Assembly (NCBI GenBank): GCA_938046585.1 | Contig: CALIWR010000006.1 | Coordinates: forward strand, 186,001-250,000 | Reading direction: 5' to 3' | DNA: 64,000 nucleotides | Source of the DNA: an uncultured Propionibacteriaceae bacterium | GTDB lineage: Bacteria; Actinomycetota; Actinomycetes; Propionibacteriales; Propionibacteriaceae | Shown here: positions 42,074 through 51,030 of the stretch, piece by piece | Position numbering within the stretch: position 1 is the stretch's first letter | Layout: each line of letters begins with the position of its first letter | Notes under the pieces: model-generated | Database searches by the model: none | What the model saw: the letters and a program-made list of their open reading frames with translations, nothing else | Told to the model about the DNA's origin: nothing | Position numbers and translations under genes: made by a program

Positions 42074-42997
42074 TCAGGACCCGGCCAGGACGGCCTCGAC
42101 CTCGGCGGCTGGGACGTCCTCGATGCGGGCATACGACCAGTGGGGCCGGCGGTCCTTGTCGACCAGCTGCGCCCGTACCCCTTCGGTGAAGTCTGGGCGC
42201 CGGATGATCGCCGGGGCGATCGCCCGGTCCTGGTCCAAGACCTCGTCGACTGAACGCATCTGTTGGGCGCGGCGCAATGCGGCCAGGGTGACGCAGACCG
42301 ACAGCGGTGAACGGGCCCGGATCGCGGCCAGGGCCTGCTGGGCGGCGGGGTCGGGATGCCCGGCCAAGGCGTCGGCAATGGCGACCGGGTCATCACCGAC
42401 GAAACAATGGCCGATGAAGTCGGCAACCGGATCGTCGGGGTAGCCCGAGCCCGGATCGGCCAGCCCGGCGCGGACCGCGACCGCTGCGGTGGCGGTGGCC
42501 CCGGTCAGGGCCAGGTAGGTGCCCAGCTCGCCGGGGGCCTGAGACAGCTGCCACAGTACGCCGACGTCGGGGTAGAAACCGATGATCGTCTCCGGCATCG
42601 CGAGCCGGGAGCTGGCGTCGACGATCCGCTGCCGGCCGTGGGTCGATAACCCCAGCCCGCCGCCCATCGTGATCCCGGTCATCAGGGCCTGATAAGGCTT
42701 CGGGTAGTGGGCGATCAGCCGGTTCAGCTCATATTCGTGGTGGAAGAAGCTGGTCGCCTCACCACTGCCGCCGGCCAGGACCTGCTCGCGCAGGGTCCGT
42801 ACGTCGGCTCCGGAGCAGAGCCCCCGCTCGCCGGCCCCGACCAGGCGGACCTGAGACACCCGGTCGTTACTAGCCCAGTCCTGCAGCGTGGCGTACAGGA
42901 TGTCGATCATCTCGCGGGTCAGCGCGTTGATCGCCCGTGGCCGGTTCAGGGTCAAAATCCCCACCTGGTCTCGGATCTCGGTGAGTACGGTGGTCAT
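42074..42997 (-). CDS. Enoyl-CoA hydratase/isomerase family, probable 3-hydroxyisobutyryl-CoA hydrolase
   Basis: Crotonase-fold enzyme of 307 residues. The oxyanion-hole segments are CSGADVR and GITMGGGLGLS. The string MPETIIGFYPDVG is characteristic of 3-hydroxyisobutyryl-CoA hydrolases of valine breakdown, which fits better than a simple hydratase. ATG 42997 has GAGGAGG upstream within the end of the mptB-like gene and overlaps its stop by 4 nt (ATGA), so the two are coupled. The length is shorter than the mitochondrial enzyme, and specificity is inferred. Confidence 0.85.
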   Translation of the reverse strand: MTTVLTEIRDQVGILTLNRPRAINALTREMIDILYATLQDWASNDRVSQVRLVGAGERGLCSGADVRTLREQVLAGGSGEATSFFHHEYELNRLIAHYPKPYQALMTGITMGGGLGLSTHGRQRIVDASSRLAMPETIIGFYPDVGVLWQLSQAPGELGTYLALTGATATAAVAVRAGLADPGSGYPDDPVADFIGHCFVGDDPVAIADALAGHPDPAAQQALAAIRARSPLSVCVTLAALRRAQQMRSVDEVLDQDRAIAPAIIRRPDFTEGVRAQLVDKDRRPHWSYARIEDVPAAEVEAVLAGS

Positions 42998-44457
42998 CGG
43001 TCCTCCTCGCTGCGGCGGCTCTCCGCCCGTTCGTGGTGGTTGAGTTGCCACCAGAAGCCTCCCAGAGCTGCGATCCCCAGGGCCAGGGCCCCGTTACGCC
43101 AGGCCAGGTTCACCGCTGAATAGCACAACAGCACGATCGTGGTCCACAACGCGACCCGGGCTAGTCGCCGCGACGGGTTGGTCAACGGCAGCAGCAGGGA
43201 TCCCCACAATACGTACCAGGAGTGCAGGGCGGGCCCGCCGAAGGCGATCAACAGGTACGACCAGGACAGGAAGGCGATCGGTCGTCTCCGAGCCACGGTC
43301 ACCGCCATCAGCAGGGTCCCGGCGGCGGAGATTACCAGCCCGACGGTACGCGAATAGCGGATCGCTGCGTGCTCGGTCCGGTCGAGCTGGAAGTAGTTGA
43401 GCACCAGCTGGATGCCCTGGCCGACGAGCGTGAACGGAGAGACCGTCACCACCAGGCCGGGAACGTTAACCGCCTTCAACCAGCCGAAGCCGAGCCCGGT
43501 GGCGAGCGAGATCAGCGAGAAGGTGGCGATGCTGGTCGCGCAGCTGGCTGCGATCCGGGCCACGGTTCTGGCGATCCGGCCCTTGGCCCAGCCGTCGAGC
43601 GGTTGGGTGATCAACGGCAGCGCGTACGCGGTCAGGAAGGCCGGCTGCTTGATCGTCGCGGCGACCCCGACCGTGACTGCCCCCAGCAGCCAGAACCGGC
43701 CTTGGCAGGAGAGCCACACAGCCAGCACCACCAGGCCCATCATCAGGGCGTCGTTGTGGGCGCCGCCGACGAAGTCGATCACCAGTAACGGGTTGAGGCT
43801 GGCGAACCAGGCGGTGTTGCGCCGGTCGATCCCGAATCGGTCGGCGATCCGAGGCAGCAGGCCCACGATCAGCGCCACCCCGACCAGGGCCGGCAGCCGC
43901 ATCAGCACCGTCGACAGGTACGGCTGAAGCCCCGACAAGACCACGATGCCCTGCGACATCACCAGCGACAGCGGCCCGTACGGGGCGGGTGTGAACCGCC
44001 ACACCCAGGCCACCTGGTCGGCGAATGCTCCCGGCAACACCCCCGGCCCAGCCTCGTACGGGTTGACCCCGTTCACCAGCATCCAGCCCTGCGCGGCGTA
44101 AGAATAAGCGTCATGGCTGAAGGTCGGCGGGGAGCCGATCAGCGGCAGACTCCAGATCGTCAGCACCGCCCAGTGTTGGACCTCGCCCTGGGCCGACGGG
44201 CGGAGCCGGAACCAGGCATCCACCAGCAGTCCAATCCCGGCGATCACCAAACCCGTTCCCAGGATCTTGACCCCGGTGGTGTTGAGATGCCAGGCCCGCA
44301 GCGGCCCCCACCAGGGAGAATTCTGTGGCAGGTAGGCCGGGGTCAGGGAGCCGAGCACGATCAAGAAGGTGGCAAGCAGCCCGGTCCGGGCCGGGCGAAG
44401 CTGCCAGGCGTCGTACAAGCCGGCCGCCAGTCTCCCGCGCACCAGCTTCTCGCGCAC
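42994..44457 (-). CDS. mptB: MptB-like polyprenol-phosphate-mannose alpha-1,6-mannosyltransferase
   Basis: GT-C type membrane glycosyltransferase, 487 residues with about twelve helices. The family segments TFSHDAYSYAAQGWMLVNGVNPYEAGP (given here only as landmarks around residues 115-145: acidic DAYSY, VNGVNPY) mark the first outer loop with its catalytic Asp. Such enzymes extend lipomannan-type cell-wall glycolipids. GTG 44457 was chosen because AGAGGAG lies 8 nt upstream; an earlier GTG at 44484 directly follows a -10-like TAGGCT and would precede transcription. It is divergent from korA. Confidence 0.85.
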   Translation of the reverse strand: MREKLVRGRLAAGLYDAWQLRPARTGLLATFLIVLGSLTPAYLPQNSPWWGPLRAWHLNTTGVKILGTGLVIAGIGLLVDAWFRLRPSAQGEVQHWAVLTIWSLPLIGSPPTFSHDAYSYAAQGWMLVNGVNPYEAGPGVLPGAFADQVAWVWRFTPAPYGPLSLVMSQGIVVLSGLQPYLSTVLMRLPALVGVALIVGLLPRIADRFGIDRRNTAWFASLNPLLVIDFVGGAHNDALMMGLVVLAVWLSCQGRFWLLGAVTVGVAATIKQPAFLTAYALPLITQPLDGWAKGRIARTVARIAASCATSIATFSLISLATGLGFGWLKAVNVPGLVVTVSPFTLVGQGIQLVLNYFQLDRTEHAAIRYSRTVGLVISAAGTLLMAVTVARRRPIAFLSWSYLLIAFGGPALHSWYVLWGSLLLPLTNPSRRLARVALWTTIVLLCYSAVNLAWRNGALALGIAALGGFWWQLNHHERAESRRSEEDR

Positions 44458-44649
44458 CGTGTCGACTCCTCTCCGCGACCTCACAGCCTAACGGGAAGCG
44501 AACCTCGCAGCTGGTTGAACCGCCTCAGCCTGATCGCCCGGGCGGACCTGGGGACCAGCCCGCGGACCTTCACCCGTCATAGCGCCACTCGACGGTCAGG
44601 CCCACTACCCTGGTGATGCTCACGTCAGGGGATGCGGTGAAAGGACCTT

Positions 44650-46509
44650 ATGGCATCGGTGCAGGCGCTGGATCACGTCGTGATCCGATTCGCGGGCGAT
44701 TCCGGCGACGGCATGCAGCTGACCGGTGACCGGTTTACCGCCGACACCGCGACCTTCGGCAATGACATCGCGACCCTGCCGAACTTCCCGGCCGAGATCC
44801 GGGCCCCCGCAGGAACCCTGCCGGGGGTGTCCAGCTTTCAGGTGCACTTCGCCAATTTTGACATCTCAACCCCGGGTGATGCGCCGCAGGTGCTGGTGGC
44901 GATGAACCCGGCCGCGTTACGGGCGAACCTGGCCGAGGTGTCCCGGGGCGGGGTCCTGATCGTCGACACGGCAGATTTCACCGACCGGAACCTGGCCAAG
45001 GTCGGCTACCAGTCCAATCCCCTCACCGACGGCTCCCTGGATGATTATCAGCTCTTCCCGGTCGATCTCACCGGTTTGGCCGTGGCGGCGGTGAAGGAAT
45101 TCGGGCTGGGCCGCAAGGACGCCGCCCGAACCAAGAACATGTTTGCGCTCGGGCTGCTGACCTGGATGTACGACCGTCCGCTCGACCATACCGAGGCCTT
45201 CCTGCAGCGTCGGTTCGCCGACCGTCCTCAGATCCGGGATTCGAACCTGGCTGCTTTCAAGGCCGGATACGCGTACGGCGAGACCACCGAAGCCTTCGCG
45301 GTACGTTTTCAGGTCGCTCCGGCGCCGATGCCGACTGGTGAGTACCGCCAGATCAACGGCAACACCGCGATGGCGTACGGACTGATGACCGGAGCCCGAC
45401 GGGCCGGGCTGCGGCTATTCCTGGGCAGCTACCCGATCACCCCGGCCTCGGACATCCTGCACGAGCTCAGCAAGCACAAGCCGCTCGGCGTGATGACTTT
45501 CCAAGCCGAAGACGAGATTGCCGCGGTGGCGGCGGCGCTGGGCGCTTCGTTCGCCGGGAATCTCGGGGTCACCACCACCTCCGGGCCGGGGCTGGCGCTC
45601 AAGATGGAGACCATCGGGCTGGCAGTGATGACCGAACTGCCGCTGGTGGTGGTGGATGTTCAGCGGGCCGGGCCGTCCACCGGGATGCCGACCAAAACCG
45701 AGCAGGCCGACCTGCTGCAGGCGGTGTACGGGCGCAACGGTGAGTCGCCGGTAGTGGTGCTGGCTGCCCGGTCCCCCGCGGATTGTTTCGCCACCGCGGT
45801 CGAGGCCTGTCGGATCGCGGTCCGCTACCGGACCCCGGTGATCGTGCTGTCGGACGGCTACGTCGCCAACGGGTCAGAGCCATGGCGGGTCCCCCGGCTC
45901 GACGAGATCCCCCCGATCGAGCCGGATTTCGCCGCCGAACCGAATGGTCAGGGCGCCGACGGCAGCCCGCGTCACCATCCGTACCTGCGCGATCCGAAGA
46001 CCCGGATCCGCCCGTGGGCGATCCCGGGTACGGCAGGCCTGGAGCATCGCATCGGCGGGCTGGAAAAGTCTGATGATGGCACCATCTCGTACGACCCGGC
46101 CAATCACGACCGGATGGTGCGGCTGCGCCGCGACAAGGTGGCGGGGATTGCCCGGCAGATCGGTGACCTGATGGTCGACGATCCCAGCCGGAAGGCCCGG
46201 CTGCTGGTGCTGGGTTGGGGCTCCACGTACGGGCCGATCACGGCCGCAGTCAACCGGTTGCGGGCCCAGGGCTACCGGGTCGCCCGGGCCCATCTGCGTC
46301 ACCTGAACCCGTTCCCGGCGAACACCGGCGAGGTGCTGCGTCACTATGACCGGGTCGTGGTCCCCGAGATGAACCTGGGCCAGTTGGCCACCCTGCTGCG
46401 GGCCCAGTTCCTGGTCGACGTCCACAGCTATTCCCGGGTCCGGGGCCTGCCGATCTCACTGGGTGAGTTGGCGGCTGACCTCCAGGGCATTCTCGAGGAG
46501 CTGGCATGA
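44650..46509 (+). CDS. korA: 2-oxoacid:ferredoxin oxidoreductase subunit alpha
   Basis: With KorB oxidises 2-oxoglutarate (or another 2-oxoacid) and CoA to the acyl-CoA, reducing ferredoxin. The 619 residues are a fused gamma-alpha chain: an N-terminal gamma domain with GDSGDGMQLTGDRF, then the alpha domain from about 235 (GNTAMAYGLMTGARR, YPITPASDILHELSKH). AAAGGA precedes ATG 44650. It overlaps korB by 4 nt. The electron acceptor may be the FdxA encoded 4 kb away. Confidence 0.95.
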   Translation: MASVQALDHVVIRFAGDSGDGMQLTGDRFTADTATFGNDIATLPNFPAEIRAPAGTLPGVSSFQVHFANFDISTPGDAPQVLVAMNPAALRANLAEVSRGGVLIVDTADFTDRNLAKVGYQSNPLTDGSLDDYQLFPVDLTGLAVAAVKEFGLGRKDAARTKNMFALGLLTWMYDRPLDHTEAFLQRRFADRPQIRDSNLAAFKAGYAYGETTEAFAVRFQVAPAPMPTGEYRQINGNTAMAYGLMTGARRAGLRLFLGSYPITPASDILHELSKHKPLGVMTFQAEDEIAAVAAALGASFAGNLGVTTTSGPGLALKMETIGLAVMTELPLVVVDVQRAGPSTGMPTKTEQADLLQAVYGRNGESPVVVLAARSPADCFATAVEACRIAVRYRTPVIVLSDGYVANGSEPWRVPRLDEIPPIEPDFAAEPNGQGADGSPRHHPYLRDPKTRIRPWAIPGTAGLEHRIGGLEKSDDGTISYDPANHDRMVRLRRDKVAGIARQIGDLMVDDPSRKARLLVLGWGSTYGPITAAVNRLRAQGYRVARAHLRHLNPFPANTGEVLRHYDRVVVPEMNLGQLATLLRAQFLVDVHSYSRVRGLPISLGELAADLQGILEELA

Positions 46510-47558
46510 ACGGCACCAAGCACGGGCTGGCCGGGGTTCCGCGGGCACTGCAGCCGCTGACGCGTAAGGAGTTCACCAGCGACGCTGAGGTGCGCTGGTG
46601 CCCCGGCTGCGGTGACTACGCGATCCTGGCGGTCTTCCAGGGGCTGTTGGCGCAGCTCGGGATCGCCCGCGAGAACACCGTGGTGGTCTCCGGGATCGGC
46701 TGCTCGGCACGTTTTCCGTACTATGTCGACTCGTACGGGATGCATTCCATCCACGGCCGAGCCCCGGCTATCGCCACCGGGATCGCCATGACCCGTCCCG
46801 ACCTGGCGGTCTGGGTGGTGACCGGCGACGGTGATGCCTTGTCGATCGGCGGGAACCACCTGATCCACGTGCTGCGGCGCAATATCAACCTCACCATCTT
46901 GTTGTTCAACAACCGGATCTATGGGCTGACCAAGGGCCAGTGCTCACCGACCTCGGAGCAGGGGAAGGTGACCAAGTCGACCCCGGTCGGCTCGCTGGAT
47001 ACCCCTTTCAACCCGGTGACCTTGGCGCTGGGGGCGGAGGCAACCTTTGTGGCCCGGGCTGTCGACTCCGATCGCAATGGGCTGACTGAGGTGCTGCTGG
47101 CAGCAGCGAACCACCGTGGCGCGGCGCTGGTGGAGATCTACCAGAACTGCCCGATCTTCAACGATGGCGCCTTCGACGCCTTGAAGGGTCGCGGCTCGGA
47201 TCAGGCCCTGATCCGGCTGCGGCACGCAGAGCCGATCACTTTCGCTGACGGCACCCTGGGGGTGGTTCGTGACCCGGCCACACATGATCTGCGGGTGGCG
47301 CAGGTGGCGCAGGTCGGTCTGGATGCGGTGCTGGTCCACGACGCCCACCGGCAGGACCCGAGTCTGGCCTTCCAGCTGTCCCGGTTGACCGATTCGGCCG
47401 GTCTGCACCGGGCCCCGGTCGGGATCTTCCGCGATGTCGACCGGCCCGCGTACGACGATCTCGCGCGGGAGCAGCTTGCCGATGCCGACACCGGGTCGGA
47501 TGCGGATGAGGCGCTGCAGCGGTTGCTGCGCGGCAGTGAGACCTGGCAGGTCGGTTAG
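46506..47558 (+). CDS. korB: 2-oxoacid:ferredoxin oxidoreductase subunit beta
   Basis: Thiamine-diphosphate subunit of KorAB, 350 residues. CPGCGDYAI near residue 31 starts the fold; the cofactor motif is GDGDALSIGGNHL with NNRIYGLTKGQCSPTS following. The Kor-type KGQCSPT stretch fits 2-oxoglutarate use, as in the mycobacterial enzyme that supports a cycle without 2-oxoglutarate dehydrogenase. The next gene starts 10 bp downstream and may be co-transcribed. Confidence 0.95.
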   Translation: MNGTKHGLAGVPRALQPLTRKEFTSDAEVRWCPGCGDYAILAVFQGLLAQLGIARENTVVVSGIGCSARFPYYVDSYGMHSIHGRAPAIATGIAMTRPDLAVWVVTGDGDALSIGGNHLIHVLRRNINLTILLFNNRIYGLTKGQCSPTSEQGKVTKSTPVGSLDTPFNPVTLALGAEATFVARAVDSDRNGLTEVLLAAANHRGAALVEIYQNCPIFNDGAFDALKGRGSDQALIRLRHAEPITFADGTLGVVRDPATHDLRVAQVAQVGLDAVLVHDAHRQDPSLAFQLSRLTDSAGLHRAPVGIFRDVDRPAYDDLAREQLADADTGSDADEALQRLLRGSETWQVG

Positions 47559-47568
47559 CGAGGTAGTG

Positions 47569-49185
47569 GTGAACGACGAGACGAGCCCCCGGCGGGGGAT
47601 TCCAGAACCGGAATCCGAGGTGACCATGCTGCGGCGGCCCAGCAACACCGACCCTGCCGACGCTACCCTGCTGCGGACCCACCGCACTCTCGGTGAGGCT
47701 AGCGATGCCACCCTGCTGCGCTCTGGCGGCGCTGACCCCGCCGAGGCGACCATGGTACGTCCCAGCCCCACCGCCGACGAGGCCGAGGCCACCACGCTGC
47801 GGCTCGGTGCCCGTACCTCCTCTGGGCCGCCCACTCTGTTACGGGCCAGCGAGCGCACGCTGCCTGCCGAAGATTCGCCAGCTCGTGGCCGACCAGACTG
47901 GGAGTCGACCCGGCTGCGTCCGCCACCGGTGGGGTGGGCGTCGGGCGAGCCGGTCGAGATCCCGGCTGACCCGCCGGGCTGGTCGCCGCCACCGGCAGAC
48001 CCTGCGACCTCGGCCTTCTCCCCCGAATCGGAGAACGCCGGCCACGAGCCGCAGTACCTGCCGGAGGTCGTCGTACCTCAGGTCCGCAGGGATCAGGACG
48101 AGAACGTGGGCGACACCACTCTCTTCCAACAGCCGGCCGAAGAGCCCCCGCCACCGGTACGGACCTCCCCGGTGAAGCTCTGGATGGTGCTCACGGCCGC
48201 TCTGGTAGTGGTTGCCACATTCGCCGGGGTGATGCTGTGGCGCGCCAACCGACCGGTGTGGATCGATCCATCCCTGTCAGGCACCGACAAGCCCACGGTC
48301 GCGTACCAGCGCGGGGACCAGGTGGTCTCCGACTATCTCAAGGCCTTGGCTGCCGGAGACATCGACAAGGCCCTGTCGCTCGGGCCCCGTGGCGGTCACG
48401 GTAGCGAGGTGCTGCTGCAGCAGGCAGCGATCCGGGCATCCATCCAAGACTCCCCGATCTCAAACATCCAGGTGCCGCCGGCCGACGAGAACGCCTCCCT
48501 GATCAATGCCAGCTACCAGGTCGGTTCCCAGGCAGTGCCGGCGGTGTTCCGGGTAGTCCGCGGCGACGATCGGAGTTGGCGGTTAGCCAAGGTCACCACC
48601 ACCGTCCAGATCACGGCCCGTCGCAGCAACCGGCTGCCGCTGTACATCAACGGGGTGGAGGTTCCGCCGAATATCAACGAGGTAGAGCTGGTGCCCGGCT
48701 CGTACACCCTGTCGACCAAACTTCCGTTCGTCTCGTATCTGCCCGACACCAAGTTCACGGTGCAGAACCTGGACTACACCAACCCGATCAAAGACCTGCC
48801 GGTCGCGATCACCGACCAGGGCAAGCAGGCTCTGATCAAAGCCTCGCTGACCTCGCTGAACAACTGCATGAACTCACACACCCTGAGTGACTTGAGTTGC
48901 CCCTTCCGCTGGAAGAATGATTCGACGGATTTTGCTCCGGATCCGAGCACTATCTCGTACACCCCGCAGGAGGCAGACCCGATCTCGGGGGCCACGTGGA
49001 CCGTCTCGGCCTCCGACCAGGCCCTGGCCCAGGCGGTGGTCCGGATCGCCGGCGTGATGAAGTTCAAGTTTAAGAACAATCCGTCGTCGAGCATCAATCC
49101 GTACGACCAGCCGTGGATGATCACCGCCGACATCACCAAGCTCCGCGCCGAGGACCTAGACATCCAATGGAACGTCGCCCGGTGA
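47569..49185 (+). CDS. Membrane-anchored protein with T-x-[LV]-R repeats (paralogue B)
   Basis: A 538-residue protein I cannot name. The first 200 residues are Pro/acidic and cytoplasmic by prediction. They hold T-x-[LV]-R at T19, T33, T48, T61, T75 and T89, a spacing of 13-15, with another at T114. One membrane helix lies near 203-225. The outer part shows VVSDYLKALAAGDIDKALS, LYINGVEVPPNINEV and PGSYTLSTKLPFVSY, then Cys433 and Cys444 in C-x10-C-P, matching the protein at 25531-26877. The start is GTG 47569 (GAGG upstream); the adjacent GTG 47566 is equally possible. It follows korB by 10 bp. Confidence 0.8.
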   Translation: MNDETSPRRGIPEPESEVTMLRRPSNTDPADATLLRTHRTLGEASDATLLRSGGADPAEATMVRPSPTADEAEATTLRLGARTSSGPPTLLRASERTLPAEDSPARGRPDWESTRLRPPPVGWASGEPVEIPADPPGWSPPPADPATSAFSPESENAGHEPQYLPEVVVPQVRRDQDENVGDTTLFQQPAEEPPPPVRTSPVKLWMVLTAALVVVATFAGVMLWRANRPVWIDPSLSGTDKPTVAYQRGDQVVSDYLKALAAGDIDKALSLGPRGGHGSEVLLQQAAIRASIQDSPISNIQVPPADENASLINASYQVGSQAVPAVFRVVRGDDRSWRLAKVTTTVQITARRSNRLPLYINGVEVPPNINEVELVPGSYTLSTKLPFVSYLPDTKFTVQNLDYTNPIKDLPVAITDQGKQALIKASLTSLNNCMNSHTLSDLSCPFRWKNDSTDFAPDPSTISYTPQEADPISGATWTVSASDQALAQAVVRIAGVMKFKFKNNPSSSINPYDQPWMITADITKLRAEDLDIQWNVAR

Positions 49186-49492
49186 ATCTTCTGACGCGGG
49201 GAGGATCAGCCTCGGGTCGCGGCGGCAGCTGAGCGGCAAACAAAACCACCACTGCACGAGGCTGAATCCCAGCCCCAGGAGGCTCACCCGGCGAACGAGA
49301 GGCGCTGTCAATCCGACGGGCCGGGATCAGTGGCCACATGCCATACCAATCCCATCCCTATTCGTGGGCCACGGTCACAATCCCGCCCAACGCCCGGGAC
49401 GGTCTTTGTCGCACTCAGGACCCGATGCGGTACGGGCTGGCTGCCGCCAGTCTGGAGGTGATGGAACCTGTGTCTGCTGGGACCGGCCGCGG
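49186..49492. other. Gene-free gap between paralogue B and dapC
   Basis: 307 bp between convergent genes. The only structure is a 9-bp inverted repeat (49206-49214 with 49257-49265) around a 42-nt loop, a weak terminator candidate. A plus-strand open frame from 49338 runs into dapC and has no ribosome site or recognisable product. I see no gene here. Confidence 0.5.
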
Positions 49493-50608
49493 CTATGACG
49501 CCGCTACCAGCAGCCGGTCGGCGGCGGCAGCGATCCGCTCGTCGGTGGCGGTCAGCGCGATCCGGACGTGGTGAGTCCCGGCCGGGCCGTAGAAGTCGCC
49601 CGGGGCAGCCAAGATCCCGAGGTCGGCCAACCAGTCCACGGTGTCACGGCCGGATTCGTCGCGGCTGGCCCACAAGTACAACCCGGCCTGGGAATGGTCG
49701 ATCCGCAAACCGCAGGCCGTCAGCGCCGGGCGTAGCCGCTGGCGACGGGCCAGGTAGCGCTGCCGTTGCTCGGTGACGTGGTCCTGGTCGGCCAGCAGCA
49801 CCGTCATCGCTGCCTGGACCGGTGCCGGCACCATCATCCCGAGATGTTTCCGGACCCCCAACAGGTGGCTGACCAGCGCCGGGTCCCCGGCGACGAAACC
49901 GGCCCGGTAGCCGGCCAGGTTAGACCGTTTCGACAGGGAATACCCGCCCAGCAGCCCAGTCAGGTCGCCATTGTTGACCGCCGCGTCCAGCACCGAGACC
50001 GGCTCCGCCTCGTACCCGAACTCGCCGTAACACTCGTCAGCAGCCAACAGGGCACCCCGCTGGCGGGCGTAGCCGACCCAAGCCCGGGTCTGCTCGAAGG
50101 TCAGCACCCGGCCGGTCGGATTGGCCGGGGAATTGATCCAGACCAGGGCCGGGGTCTCGTCGTAGACCTCATCTGGGTTGTCGGCCGTCACCACCCGGCA
50201 TCCCGCGATCCGGGCCCCGACCAGGTAGGTCGGGTAGGCGGTGGCCGGGATCACTACCGTGTCCTGGGCGCCGAGGCCTAGCAGGGTCGGCAACCAGGCG
50301 ACCAGTTCTTTGGTCCCGATCACTGGTAGCACCCCCGTGTCGGTCAGTTCGACCGCCCGCCACCGGCTCGTCAGGTAGCTGCGGATTGCGTCGCGCAGCT
50401 GTGGGCTTCCGGCCGTGGCCGGGTAGCCGTGGGCGTCGCTGGCGGCGGCGAGGGCCTGCTGTCCGCTGCGGGGGACGGGATCGACCGGGGTCCCGACCGA
50501 CAGGTCACAGACGCCGTCAGGGTGGGACCGGGCCCGGGCCGCGGCCGCAGCGATGGTGTCCCAGGGGAAGTCCGGCAGGTTGAGCGGGCGGGCGAAACCT
50601 GCTGGCAT
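49493..50608 (-). CDS. dapC: Succinyldiaminopimelate transaminase
   Basis: PLP aminotransferase of lysine/diaminopimelate synthesis, converting N-succinyl-2-amino-6-ketopimelate with glutamate. It has 371 residues, class I fold. The PLP Lys lies in GGYSLSKRSNLAGYRAGF, and the substrate/PLP motif is NSPANPTGR. ATG 50608 has AGGGAG 7 nt upstream. The fdxA stop lies only 2 nt upstream, the conserved fdx-dapC pair of actinomycetes. Confidence 0.93.
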   Translation of the reverse strand: MPAGFARPLNLPDFPWDTIAAAAARARSHPDGVCDLSVGTPVDPVPRSGQQALAAASDAHGYPATAGSPQLRDAIRSYLTSRWRAVELTDTGVLPVIGTKELVAWLPTLLGLGAQDTVVIPATAYPTYLVGARIAGCRVVTADNPDEVYDETPALVWINSPANPTGRVLTFEQTRAWVGYARQRGALLAADECYGEFGYEAEPVSVLDAAVNNGDLTGLLGGYSLSKRSNLAGYRAGFVAGDPALVSHLLGVRKHLGMMVPAPVQAAMTVLLADQDHVTEQRQRYLARRQRLRPALTACGLRIDHSQAGLYLWASRDESGRDTVDWLADLGILAAPGDFYGPAGTHHVRIALTATDERIAAAADRLLVAAS

Positions 50609-50610
50609 AG

Positions 50611-50931
50611 TCACTCTCCCTGCGGCGGCAGTGCGGTCACGCTCGGATGGTCGTCGTCGATGACCCCAAACCTGGCCGCTCCGCCCGGGCTGCCGAGCTT
50701 GTCGAAGAAGCTGGCGTTGATGTCGAGGTATTCGGCCTGATCTGCCGGCAGATCGTCTTCGTAATAGATCGCCTCGACCGGGCAGACCGGTTCGCAGGCG
50801 CCGCAGTCGACGCACTCCTCGGGGTGGATGTACAGCATCCGGTTGCCCTCGTAGATGCAGTCCACGGGACACTCGTCAACGCAGGCGCGGTCTTTCACAT
50901 CGACGCACGGCAATGCGATGACGTAGGTCAC
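50611..50931 (-). CDS. fdxA: 7Fe ferredoxin
   Basis: Cytosolic electron carrier of 106 residues with one 3Fe-4S and one 4Fe-4S cluster. The Cys pattern is C9, C17, C21 and C25 in the first half, then C40-x2-C43-x2-C46-x3-C50-P. The C-terminal 45 residues are the extension usual in FdxA/FdxC. It is a candidate partner of KorAB. Read leftward into dapC. Confidence 0.95.
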   Translation of the reverse strand: MTYVIALPCVDVKDRACVDECPVDCIYEGNRMLYIHPEECVDCGACEPVCPVEAIYYEDDLPADQAEYLDINASFFDKLGSPGGAARFGVIDDDHPSVTALPPQGE

Positions 50932-51030
50932 TTCAGCTCCTCCATGGCAGACTCAACAGCGTTCAGATCTTACCGGGTCTGGCCAGTCGGGCGGCCTTTG
51001 GTTGTCCTCACCCCGCGACGGGTACCGCGC

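Noticed and set aside
49338..49574. Plus-strand 78-codon frame between paralogue B and dapC
   Set aside because: No ribosome site, half of it is antisense to dapC, and no recognisable feature.
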